Shown in pieces: positions 32,060 to 40,529 of a DNA stretch of 64,000 bases. The stretch comes from Chloroflexota bacterium (lineage in GTDB: Bacteria > Chloroflexota > Anaerolineae > UBA4142). The position numbers and the translations under genes are program-made. Positions within the stretch are counted from its first letter, which is position 1, and each line of letters opens with the position of its first letter. The DNA lies in assembly GCA_016219275.1 (NCBI GenBank), contig JACRBM010000067.1, positions 62,001 to 126,000 of the forward strand. Reading direction: 5' to 3'. The notes under the pieces are model-generated. The model was not told the DNA's origin. It did no database searches and saw only the letters and a list, made by a program, of their open reading frames with translations.

Positions 32060-32479
32060 CTACTTGTCCTTGACGATCAGTTTGCCGACCATGCCGGCTT
32101 CTTTGTGTCCCGGCACGTCGCAAAAAAATGTGAATGTGCCGGCGCGCGTCGGAGTGAATTCGAGAATGCTCGTTTTGCCTTTTGCCGCCGAGATGTGCAA
32201 CGCCGCCGAGTGTAACGCCTCGGTCGCGCCTGGCGGAGCATTATCCGCCACAATGCGGACGTTGATTGTCGGCAGGTCCGCAACGCTCCAGTCGTGCTCG
32301 AGCAAACCCGTGTTGCGTAACGTCACGCGCACCGGTTGCCCAACGACGACCTCGATCGTGTTAGGTTGGTACTTGAACTCTGTGCCATCAAGCATGATCT
32401 CGCGCACGCTAGCCGTGTTGCCGCACGCGGCAAGCACAAACACCAAAGTGAGCAAACACAACATTCGAAATAGCAGCAT
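32060..32479 (-). CDS. cupredoxin-domain lipoprotein (plastocyanin/sulfocyanin-like)
   Basis: The 139-residue protein has a lipoprotein signal ending FVLAAC (Cys19) and one cupredoxin domain. Type 1 copper ligands are visible: His in LLEHDWSV, and Cys, His and Met in FFCDVPGHKEAGM. It would be a membrane-tethered extracellular electron carrier. ATG 32479 follows GGAGAG. A functional link with the NirK-like enzyme at 42.2 kb, which needs an electron donor, is possible but not shown. Confidence 0.88.
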   Translation of the reverse strand: MLLFRMLCLLTLVFVLAACGNTASVREIMLDGTEFKYQPNTIEVVVGQPVRVTLRNTGLLEHDWSVADLPTINVRIVADNAPPGATEALHSAALHISAAKGKTSILEFTPTRAGTFTFFCDVPGHKEAGMVGKLIVKDK

Positions 32480-32516
32480 GGGTTCTCTCCTGAATGGAAT
32501 TGGGAACATTGGTCAG

Positions 32517-32545
32517 TTGTCTAGTCTCTTGAAAACGGGTAGAAT
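32517..32545 (+). promoter_or_regulatory. promoter of the GAF-GGDEF gene
   Basis: TTGTCT (32517-32522) and TAGAAT (32540-32545) are 17 bases apart, about 90 bases before the ATG at 32637. Confidence 0.5.
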
Positions 32546-32636
32546 GGGAGCAATGCAAATTTGGTTTCGATTCATTTTTCGATTGCGACGAAACTCATAT
32601 TTCTCAAGGTTCTAGTCCTTCGGCGTCAGGGTCAGT

Positions 32637-35600
32637 ATGCACGCGGTAGATGATATTCGGGCTTTGCTTCGTCCCGTCACGTATGCGACGGGGTTAGTTC
32701 TTGCCCTCGGTTTGATCGGCGTTCAGGTCATCCCCATGGATGACACGCGCCGCTATATGTTGAGCGCGCTCATCATTCTCTTTGGTGTGCTCGCGCTGCT
32801 GACCTTGCGCTACATCACGCCGCGCGTGTGGACGAATGCCTGGGTGATCTATCTCACCATCATCATCAACACCGCGATTATCGCGTTTGCCAATTGGCAA
32901 CTCCCCGAACTCGATCTGTCTCCACTCTACACGCTGGTCGTCATTGTGACGGCGATCATTTCCGAACGCCGCGCCGGTTTGTTTGCGGCGGGCTTGGTCA
33001 GTCTCACGCAAATGACGATTGACCTGTCCACACGTCCTGAGTTAATGGTCGGACCAGCGTTACGCCTGGTGGTCTATGTGTTGGCGGCGCTGTTGATTTC
33101 CGAATTGACGCGCGCGCTGACCCATCATTTCCGCGTCGCCGCGCTCCAAGCCGATGAACAACGCCGCGAAATCGAGCGGCGTCAGGCGGAACTGGAAGGA
33201 CTGTACGAAATCTCACAGGCATTCGCCGATCTCGATGACGCGTCCGCGACGTTTCGCCAAGTGACCGAACGCACCGCGCGTTTGCTCGGCGCGCAGGTTT
33301 GTTTCCTCGAACGATTCGACGAGGCGCGGTCGTGTTTGTTCGGCTTACCGCCCGGGTTCGGACTTGCCGATACGCAAATTGCCGCGCTGGTTCACCCAGT
33401 AGACCACGAGATGATCGCATTGTGGGATGTCGAACGACACGATTACTTGCTCGTGAATGATATTGCGCGTTTGCCGGCGCGTTTGGCGGAAACAGTGCGC
33501 GGACTGAATTTGCATAACCTCGCCGCGGCGCGCCTCGTCGTGCACGGTCGCGCGATTGGGTTGATTCTCGCGGCGAACAAGCTCAACGGCGACTTTAACG
33601 CGCACGACGGACACTTGTTGACGATTCTCGCGCGCCAAGCCGCCATCGCGGTCGAGAATGCGCGTCTGTTTGGCGATACGCAGGTGAGTCTGCGAAACGT
33701 GACGCGCTTGTACGCGATGAGCGCGCAACTCACGCAACAACGTGACCCGCGCGATGTCCCGACGCACATCGTCCACGCGGTCGTCGAGGCGCTCGGCGCG
33801 CCGATGGCGACGCTCGCGTTGATGAACGAAGCGACCGGCAAATTGGAGTACGCCGCGACGGTGGGCGCGCCGCCCCAGGCAAGCCAGACTCCGTCCAGCG
33901 AAAACGGCTGGGGTATGCATGTGTTTCAAAGCGGCGAGGCGCATTATATCGAAGACACGCGCGCCGAACGCGATCTCTCGCCGGGCACGGACGCCTGGGG
34001 CGACCGCGCGGTCGCGTGTTTACCGATTCAGCACAACGTCAAACGGATCGGCTTGCTGTACGTCAGTTATCTTGAGCCGCATAGCTTTACGCCGGTCGAA
34101 AAAACTATGCTCGCGATTTTCGCGAATCAAGCCGCGATTGCCCTGGAAAACGCCTGGCTCTATCGCGAAGCGCAAAAAAATCTTGACGATGTGACCCAGC
34201 TCTACGCGATCAGCGCCGAGTTGTCCGGGCATCTCAATCCCGATGATTTGCCGCAACGTGTCATCCAAGCCATTGCCCACGCGTTGAACGCGCCGATTGC
34301 GACGATCGCGCTGCTCAACCCCGCGACGCATTTGCTCGAATACGCGGCAACGGTCGGCGTGTCGGAGCACGCGCGGCGCTTGCCGTTTCGCCCCGATGGC
34401 TTGGGGATGACCGTCGTGCGTAGTCGGCAACCGACATTTATCCAGGATATGCAAGCGGTGGAAAATCCCAGCCCCGCGGCGAGCATGATGCGCTATCGCG
34501 CGGTCGCGTGCTTGCCGATTCAACGCGGCGGCAACGCGATTGGCGCGCTATACGTCAATTACGCCGAGCCGCACGTCTTCACGCCCATCGAAAAAAGCAC
34601 GCTCGCGATTTTCGCCAACCAAGCCGCGATTGCGTTGGAGAACGCGCAACTGTACGCCGCCGAGAAACGCCGCGTCGCGCAACTCGCCGTCGTCAACGAC
34701 CTGGGTCATCGCGTCACCTCGATTTTGGATCTCCGCGAATTGGCGTGGACGTTGGCGCGTTTGATCCGCGCCCAGTTCGGTTATCGGTACGTGCATGTCT
34801 TTCGCGTGGATGAGCCAGCGCGTGAGGCGGTCCTGCTGGCGGGCGAAGGACCGTATCCCAGCGCGTTGTCCAACGCGCACTTTGCGCTCAAGTTCGAGCA
34901 AGGGATGGTGGGCTGGGTTGCCGAGCACGGCGAACCGTTGCTCACAAACGATGTGGCGCGCGAACCGCATTTTATGTTCCACGAGACGGTCGCGGACACG
35001 CGGGCGGAATTGGCGGTGCCGCTCAAAATCGGTCCGCGCACGATTGGTGTACTCGACGTGGAAACGGATCGCGTGGACGCGTTTGACGAGAGCGATATCG
35101 CGACGCTCGAAACGCTCGCCGCCCAGGTTGCGATCGCGATGGAAAACGCGCGGCTCTACAGCGCGCTGCAGGACCAAGCCCGCCGCGATAGTTTGACCCA
35201 GGTTTACAATCACGGCTATTTTATGGAACGGCTCACCGACGAATTGCAACGCACCGTGCGGGAGGGCGCGTCGCTCGCGCTTATCATGCTCGACATTGAT
35301 CACTTTAAGGCGTTCAATGATCGCTATGGTCACTTGGTCGGCGACAAGGTGCTTGACGTGACGGTGAAAGCGATTCGGACGCACCTCAAGCAAAGCGATT
35401 GGGTGGGACGGTGGGGCGGTGAAGAGTTCGTGATCGCGTTACCGGGTTTGGGACTGGAACACGCGCGTGACGTTGCCGAGCGAATTCGGAGCACGTTGCA
35501 AGATATCCACTTGAGCGCCAAAGATGGCGACCCTATCGCGCCGCTGACGGTGAGCCAGGGCATCGCCGTATTCCCCCAGCACACGCGCGATCCCTGGGAT

Positions 35601-35684
35601 TTGATTGATCTAGCAGATGCCGCGCTCTATCGCGCCAAGTCATCGGGACGCGATCAAGTGTGTGTGTGCAGCGATCAATGTTAA
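32637..35684 (+). CDS. membrane-bound multi-GAF diguanylate cyclase
   Basis: The 1015-residue protein starts with about five to six membrane segments (15-155) and a coiled coil (160-190). Then come four GAF-like sensor domains (about 195-345, 355-515, 520-680 and 690-850) and a C-terminal GGDEF domain (860-1012). The second and third GAF domains are internal repeats (LYAMSAQL.. and LYAISAEL.., both with EYAATVG). The active site is GGEEF (927-931), so it should make cyclic di-GMP. The product-inhibition site RxxD is KQSD (918-921), so feedback may be weak. A strong terminator follows. Confidence 0.9.
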   Translation: MHAVDDIRALLRPVTYATGLVLALGLIGVQVIPMDDTRRYMLSALIILFGVLALLTLRYITPRVWTNAWVIYLTIIINTAIIAFANWQLPELDLSPLYTLVVIVTAIISERRAGLFAAGLVSLTQMTIDLSTRPELMVGPALRLVVYVLAALLISELTRALTHHFRVAALQADEQRREIERRQAELEGLYEISQAFADLDDASATFRQVTERTARLLGAQVCFLERFDEARSCLFGLPPGFGLADTQIAALVHPVDHEMIALWDVERHDYLLVNDIARLPARLAETVRGLNLHNLAAARLVVHGRAIGLILAANKLNGDFNAHDGHLLTILARQAAIAVENARLFGDTQVSLRNVTRLYAMSAQLTQQRDPRDVPTHIVHAVVEALGAPMATLALMNEATGKLEYAATVGAPPQASQTPSSENGWGMHVFQSGEAHYIEDTRAERDLSPGTDAWGDRAVACLPIQHNVKRIGLLYVSYLEPHSFTPVEKTMLAIFANQAAIALENAWLYREAQKNLDDVTQLYAISAELSGHLNPDDLPQRVIQAIAHALNAPIATIALLNPATHLLEYAATVGVSEHARRLPFRPDGLGMTVVRSRQPTFIQDMQAVENPSPAASMMRYRAVACLPIQRGGNAIGALYVNYAEPHVFTPIEKSTLAIFANQAAIALENAQLYAAEKRRVAQLAVVNDLGHRVTSILDLRELAWTLARLIRAQFGYRYVHVFRVDEPAREAVLLAGEGPYPSALSNAHFALKFEQGMVGWVAEHGEPLLTNDVAREPHFMFHETVADTRAELAVPLKIGPRTIGVLDVETDRVDAFDESDIATLETLAAQVAIAMENARLYSALQDQARRDSLTQVYNHGYFMERLTDELQRTVREGASLALIMLDIDHFKAFNDRYGHLVGDKVLDVTVKAIRTHLKQSDWVGRWGGEEFVIALPGLGLEHARDVAERIRSTLQDIHLSAKDGDPIAPLTVSQGIAVFPQHTRDPWDLIDLADAALYRAKSSGRDQVCVCSDQC

Positions 35685-35711
35685 AGTGCGGGAGCGAGGA
35701 CTCGCTTCACC

Positions 35712-35757
35712 AAAATCCAGGTTTCCTCGAAGGGGAGAAACCTGGATTTTGTTTTTT
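35712..35757 (+). terminator. strong intrinsic terminator of the GGDEF gene
   Basis: AAAATCCAGGTTTC (35712-35725) pairs with GAAACCTGGATTTT (35737-35750), followed by GTTTTTTATT. The A/T ends also let it work for the converging CoA-binding gene. Confidence 0.9.
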
Positions 35758-36160
35758 ATTTCGCGATCAACCGCCGGTGTGATTTCATCATACATTCGTT
35801 CATCACCACGTCGAGTCCTGCCGCGCGCGCGCGTTCCGCCGCCGCTTCGTTGACGATGCCTTCTTGCATCCACACGACGCGCGCACCGATTTGAATCGCC
35901 TGCTCGACAATCGGCGGCACATCTTCCGCGCGGCGAAAAATCTGCACGACATCCACTTGTTCCGGCACGGCGAGCAAATCGGGGTACGCCTTCCGTCCCT
36001 GGATTTCGGTCACGGTTGGATTCACGGGTATCACGTTGTACCCTTGGGTCGCGAGATATTCCGGCACAAAATAACCGGGACGTTCCCAGTTTGTCGAAAA
36101 ACCAACCGTCGCAATCGTGCGTGCGGTTTCCAATATACGTTTGAGTTCGGCGTTGTTCAC
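35756..36160 (-). CDS. CoA-binding domain protein (YccU family)
   Basis: The 134-residue protein is a single Rossmann-type CoA-binding domain: TIATVGFSTNWERPGYFVPEYLATQGYNVIPVNPTVTEIQG, then VVWMQEGIVNEAAAERARAAGLDVVMNECMM. The start is GTG 36160, behind GGAGGG. The frame stays open 34 codons further upstream, but that part is translated palindromic repeat (KLEIC..) and is not counted. Function in the cell is unknown for this family. Confidence 0.85.
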   Translation of the reverse strand: MNNAELKRILETARTIATVGFSTNWERPGYFVPEYLATQGYNVIPVNPTVTEIQGRKAYPDLLAVPEQVDVVQIFRRAEDVPPIVEQAIQIGARVVWMQEGIVNEAAAERARAAGLDVVMNECMMKSHRRLIAK

Positions 36161-36173
36161 AAATCCCTCCGTG

Positions 36174-36284
36174 GCGCAAATTTCCAATTTGCGGCGCCGC
36201 AAGTTGGAAATTTGCGCCACGATTAACTCCATAACGCAAATTTCTAATTTGCCAAGTAGCAAGTTGGTAATTTGCCCTACTATG
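36174..36284. repeat. pair of AAATTTCCAATTTGCG palindromes
   Basis: CGCAAATTTCCAATTTGCG, GCGCCGCAAGTTGGAAATTTGCGCC and a second diverged set near 36235-36280 form stacked hairpins in the gap between the histidine kinase and the CoA-binding gene. They are relatives of the 61-bp repeat units before the DAHP synthase genes. Confidence 0.85.
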
Positions 36285-37668
36285 TCTTTAGTTGAATCGG
36301 CAACTCGACGTGAAAGGTCGTCGCGCCGGGTTGCGACGTGACGCGAATTTGTCCGCGATGTTTTTGGATGATGTTGTAGGTGATGTTCAGTCCCAGCCCA
36401 GTGCCGACGCCGGGCGGCTTGGTTGTAAAGAATGGATCGAAAATGCGCGATTGAATGTCGGGCGGAATGCCGGGACCATTATCCGTCAGTTCGACGACGA
36501 CGCATTTTTCTTTCTCGTACGTCTTGATTTTGATTTCGCCTTTGCCGTGCATTGCGTCAATCGCATTGTCAATGATGTTCGTCCACACCTGGTTCAATTC
36601 GCTGCCATACGCCTCGATGCGCGGCAAGTCGGGTGCGTAATCGAGCGTCACGGTTACGCCTTGCTTGAGTTTGCTCCGCAAAATCGTCAACGTATTTTCG
36701 ATGCCCTCGCGCACGTCAATCTGTTGAATCGGCGCTTGGTCGAGGTACGAGTACGACTTGACCGCCTTGACGATTTCTGAAATGCGCGCGGCGCTCTGGT
36801 TCACTTCGTCAATCAACGAATAGACCACGCAACCCACGCACAGCCAGCGCGCGATGACGGCGAATTGTGGCGCGGTAAATGATTGGCTCAACGCCGCGAC
36901 ATCCGGCGTGACCCAGCCGAATGAAACAAGCACGGGTGCGATCTCCCACGCGTTTTCGATGGCGCGCTCTTCGAGCCAGGTTTGCAATTCACTTTCGCGA
37001 TCACTCCGTGTGATCGGGTCGAGGTTCACGCGCGCCGTCGAGCGCTGCAGCATTTCATCGCGCAGAGACGTGATGAGCGCGGTTTGCGCCGCGTCGAGTC
37101 CAATCGTACCGAGCGTGATGGTGAGTTGTTGCCAATCGGTCAGCGTGTCGCGCAGTTGCGCGCTCGCGCGCCGCGCCGCCGCGCCGGGGTTGTTCAACTC
37201 GTGTGCGAGACCGGCGGCGAGCGTGCCGAGCGACGCCATCTTTTCGCTTTGACGCAACATCACTTCGGTGTTGCGGAGGCGCGCGATCACGGTCCGCAAA
37301 ATCGAAAGGGTGGCGACCGGGCGGGTCGTGACCAGCTCGTCGAAAATCGCTTTGCTGATTTTAGCAAGGCGACTATCGGTTGCCGCGCGAACGGTTGCGC
37401 TGCGCGGACCTTGTTCGAGCAGGGACATTTCGCCGAACACTTCGCCCACGCCGCGCATGGCGATGGCGACCTCGCTGTTGCCGGAACGCTTGGTGACTTG
37501 AAACTCGCCTTCGAGCACGAGGTAGAGCGCGTCGCCGGGCGTGCCTTCTTCCATCAACACGTCACCTTTACGAAGCGACACGATCTCCGCCATCCCGGTG
37601 AGCCACGCGATATCTTGTTCGTTCAAGCCCGCAAAGAGCAATTGCTTGCGAATCAGTTGTTCGTTCAT
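36280..37668 (-). CDS. sensor histidine kinase with N-terminal cNMP-binding domain
   Basis: The 462-residue protein begins with a cyclic-nucleotide-binding fold (about 1-120; GDVLMEEGTPGDALYLVLEGEFQV, GEVFGEMSLLEQGPRSATVRA). It continues with a dimerisation region carrying the phospho-acceptor His in LAAGLAHELNNPGAA (about 167) and an HATPase domain (NIIDNAIDAM, DNGPGIPPDIQSRIFDPFFTTKPPGVGTGLGL). It has no membrane segment. It lies 80 bases downstream of the receiver-reductase fusion on the same strand, its likely partner. Several cyclases are encoded nearby, so a cAMP input is plausible. Confidence 0.9.
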   Translation of the reverse strand: MNEQLIRKQLLFAGLNEQDIAWLTGMAEIVSLRKGDVLMEEGTPGDALYLVLEGEFQVTKRSGNSEVAIAMRGVGEVFGEMSLLEQGPRSATVRAATDSRLAKISKAIFDELVTTRPVATLSILRTVIARLRNTEVMLRQSEKMASLGTLAAGLAHELNNPGAAARRASAQLRDTLTDWQQLTITLGTIGLDAAQTALITSLRDEMLQRSTARVNLDPITRSDRESELQTWLEERAIENAWEIAPVLVSFGWVTPDVAALSQSFTAPQFAVIARWLCVGCVVYSLIDEVNQSAARISEIVKAVKSYSYLDQAPIQQIDVREGIENTLTILRSKLKQGVTVTLDYAPDLPRIEAYGSELNQVWTNIIDNAIDAMHGKGEIKIKTYEKEKCVVVELTDNGPGIPPDIQSRIFDPFFTTKPPGVGTGLGLNITYNIIQKHRGQIRVTSQPGATTFHVELPIQLKT

Positions 37669-37748
37669 TTTGAAAAATGACCGCTGACCGCCGGCAGCCG
37701 ACCGCGGAAAATGCGGCGGTCAGTTGTTAGCGGTCGGCGGTCTAGCAT

Positions 37749-39407
37749 TCAGACTGTTTCCAGGTATCGTTGAATCGCGGCAATCGCGACGCCGCCTTCG
37801 CCCGTTGCGTGCGCGACGCGATTGTTCGTGCCAAAGCGCACATCGCCCGCCGCGAAAATGCCGGGGCAACTTGTTTCGAGGATGTAGGGATCGCGGTCGA
37901 GCGTCCATCCTTTCGGTCGCTTGCCGTCGCGCATCAAGTCCGAGCCAGTGAGGATGAATCCTTTTTCGTTCGTTTCGACCAAGCCCTTGACGACTTCGCT
38001 GTTGGGCATCGCGCCGATAAAGACAAACACTGCCGCGCCGGGCAGGGTGCGCGTTTCGCCCGTCTGATTATTTTTGACGACGATCTCTGCGAGTTTTCCG
38101 GGGACGCCGTGAATCTCGACGACCTCGGTGTTGAAGAGTCGTTCGATCTTTGGATTCGCTTCTTCCGCGTCGCGCAAATACTTGGACGACCATTGCGATT
38201 CGCGGCGAATCAACATCGTGACCTGGCTCGCGAATCGGCTCAGGAACATCGCGCCTTGCCCCGCCGAGTTCGCGCCGCCGATGACGAACACCGGTTGATC
38301 GCGATAGTACGTCGCCTCGGTGAACGCCGCGCCGTAGTACACGCCCGCGCCGGTCAGCTCTTTAACGCCGGGCACGTCGAGTCGGCGAAACGTCGCGCCG
38401 CTCGCCATCAACAACGTCTTGCCGACAATTTCGGAACCATCTTTGAGCGTGACGATGCGGTACTTGTCCTCGGCGCGCACGCGCACCGCTTCGGTCGCTT
38501 CGAGAATTTCCGCCCCGAAGCGTTTGGCTTGCGTGATCGCGCGCCGCGCCAAATCCATGCCCGACAAGCCGCTGGGAAAGCCCAGATAGTTTTCGATTTT
38601 GGGACTGTTGCCGGCTTGCCCGCCCGGCACGCCGCGTTCGAGCACGACGACGCTCTGTCCTTCCGAGCCGCCGTACACCGCCGCCGATAGTCCGGCGGGA
38701 CCCGCGCCGACGACGATAATGTCGTACAATTTTTGTTCCGCGCGCGTTTGCATGCCGACCTTGCCGGCGAGTTCACGCAACGACGGTTCGACCAACACCG
38801 CGCCGTCCGGCATCAGCACGATGGGCAGGCGCGTGCCGTCTGCGCCATGCGCGTCCGCGAGTGCGCGCGCCTGCGCGTCCTTGTCCACGTCGAGCCATTG
38901 ATACGCGATCAAATGCCGCGCGAGAAAATCTTTGACGGTGTGCGATGGCGGCGACCACAACGCGCCGACGACGCGGATTCCTTCGTACGGTTGCTTGACA
39001 TTCGCTTTCCACTCGTCGAGCAGATCGTCGAGCACCGGATAAAGATTGTCCTGGGGCGGATCCCAGGGTTTCATCAAATAGTAATCGAGTCCGATGCGAT
39101 TGATGGATTGAATCGCCGCTTCGGTGTCCGCGTACGCAGTGAGCAAAACTTTTTTTGCGTCCGGAAAAATCGCACGCGCTTGTTCTATAAAGTCGGTCCC
39201 GCTCATCTGCGGCATGCGCTGATCCACGACGAACAACGCGACCGTTTCACCGCGCGCCAGTAATTGCTTGAGCGCGTCGAGCGCCTCTGCGCCCGCCCCA
39301 GATTTGAGAATGCGATAATCGCGTCCATATTTTTGGCGCAGATCGCGTTCGACCGCGTTCAGTACAACCGGCTCATCATCCAATGTGAGAATTGTTGGTT
39401 TTGCCAT
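37749..39407 (-). CDS. response-regulator receiver fused to a thioredoxin-reductase-like flavoprotein
   Basis: The 552-residue protein has a receiver domain (1-125) with the acceptor Asp in FVVDQRMPQMSG, the Thr in LTAYAD and the Lys in MKPWD. A glutaredoxin/thioredoxin-like middle region follows (about 140-215), then a FAD/NAD(P) reductase part (225-552) with GAGPAGLSAAVYGGSEG, GGANSAGQGAMFLSRFA and CPGIFAAGDVRFG. The redox CxxC of true thioredoxin reductases is missing; that stretch reads GAGVYYGAAFTEATYY. It therefore cannot use that disulfide. ATG 39407 follows GGAGGG. Its probable kinase is encoded just downstream. Confidence 0.88.
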   Translation of the reverse strand: MAKPTILTLDDEPVVLNAVERDLRQKYGRDYRILKSGAGAEALDALKQLLARGETVALFVVDQRMPQMSGTDFIEQARAIFPDAKKVLLTAYADTEAAIQSINRIGLDYYLMKPWDPPQDNLYPVLDDLLDEWKANVKQPYEGIRVVGALWSPPSHTVKDFLARHLIAYQWLDVDKDAQARALADAHGADGTRLPIVLMPDGAVLVEPSLRELAGKVGMQTRAEQKLYDIIVVGAGPAGLSAAVYGGSEGQSVVVLERGVPGGQAGNSPKIENYLGFPSGLSGMDLARRAITQAKRFGAEILEATEAVRVRAEDKYRIVTLKDGSEIVGKTLLMASGATFRRLDVPGVKELTGAGVYYGAAFTEATYYRDQPVFVIGGANSAGQGAMFLSRFASQVTMLIRRESQWSSKYLRDAEEANPKIERLFNTEVVEIHGVPGKLAEIVVKNNQTGETRTLPGAAVFVFIGAMPNSEVVKGLVETNEKGFILTGSDLMRDGKRPKGWTLDRDPYILETSCPGIFAAGDVRFGTNNRVAHATGEGGVAIAAIQRYLETV

Positions 39408-39521
39408 TTGTCCCTCCGATGCGGCGGATGATACATCAAACGGGAGGGTTTGCCAAGACCCCTTGAGATTCCCAGTCCAACTTAAAAGCAAGATGGACGC
39501 GTGCCCTTTCTATCTGGCGTG

Positions 39522-39551
39522 TTGTGAAGAACGGCGAAAACATGATATAAT
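39522..39551 (+). promoter_or_regulatory. promoter of the restriction-modification pair
   Basis: TTGTGA (39522-39527) and TATAAT (39546-39551) are 18 bases apart, 54 bases before the ATG at 39606. Confidence 0.6.
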
Positions 39552-39605
39552 TTGACCGGATCTTCTCTGAGAACCAATCAATCCACTTGCTTCGTAGGTG
39601 ACACG

Positions 39606-40529
39606 ATGCCGCAAATCAAACGGATTTCAAAACAGACCGGCGGAGATTTGTTCGAATTCCGCGATGCTCCATTGTTAAGAAGTTTGGCAAGACGTAAGAC
39701 GAGTTGGTCTCTATTACTTGAAACACCTCTGGGTTTGCACAATCCAAACTATCGCGTTGATCTAAAAGAAGGTGGTGGCAATCAGAAAGATCGTCTTAAC
39801 ATGGAAGCGAAGACAGATGCTTTCAACGTTCAGATTGCAAGAATGGTTGGCTTGACCGGCACCGAATTCCCTGGCGAGGTTTTTAGTGTGACGGTGGATA
39901 TCAAAGCCGACCCAAGCATGAGCAACTTGATCGCGCGAATGACCGCGGTAGAGACAGAAGAGGGAACGGTAGATTTCGATTGTCCCTTTACTCCAAACTG
40001 TTTGACCTTTACCGAGGAATACAAATCACGGCTCTGGTTATATCATCTCAAACATCTACGTCAACGCGATCCGTTCATCTTTATACAGGCGGCGAACAAA
40101 ATAGATTCGTTCTGTCGCCAAGTCCACGAGCATAGAGCGGGTCTTCGCCACAAAGACGCGCAGGGAGAAAAGATTCAAGAAACGCTGGAGAACAATCTAC
40201 TCCTCTTGAGCCGATACTGGGAATGGCTTGGGATAGACTTGGGAATTCATGTGACCCGATTTCCTGATCAGCCGTATGCCGCCATTTCGTTTGCTGGGCA
40301 TGGTCGTATTTCGCGCGGCGTCGAATTGAAATACGATTCGAACGGCTATACCCGCGCTGGCTACAAAGCCAAAGAAAAAGGTAGAGAAATGATCGTCTTG
40401 TGTTTCGAGCATAACGACCGCAAGCTTCTCCAAAGTGAGGATTACCTGGATGTGGTTGATGCCAGTGAACTCGGCAGATTCATGGTCAGCGAGTTGGCAA
40501 AGATTGAAAAAACAGAGAAGGGCGAATAG
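39606..40529 (+). CDS. putative restriction endonuclease, PD-(D/E)xK type
   Basis: The 307-residue protein has no strong family match that I recognise. Near its C-terminal third it shows FPDQPYAAISFAG followed 12 residues later by GVELKYDSNGY, which fits a PD...ExK nuclease core, and then a Lys/Arg-rich helix. It overlaps the methyltransferase start by one base (TAGTG). This pairing and the shared, less GC-rich composition make a restriction enzyme the best guess. The start ATG 39606 follows AGGTGA. Recognition site unknown. Confidence 0.6.
   Translation: MPQIKRISKQTGGDLFEFRDAPLLRSLARRKTSWSLLLETPLGLHNPNYRVDLKEGGGNQKDRLNMEAKTDAFNVQIARMVGLTGTEFPGEVFSVTVDIKADPSMSNLIARMTAVETEEGTVDFDCPFTPNCLTFTEEYKSRLWLYHLKHLRQRDPFIFIQAANKIDSFCRQVHEHRAGLRHKDAQGEKIQETLENNLLLLSRYWEWLGIDLGIHVTRFPDQPYAAISFAGHGRISRGVELKYDSNGYTRAGYKAKEKGREMIVLCFEHNDRKLLQSEDYLDVVDASELGRFMVSELAKIEKTEKGE

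Noticed and set aside
37749-39407. Active thioredoxin reductase
   Set aside because: The CxxC redox site is replaced by residues without cysteine, so classical thioredoxin reduction is not supported.
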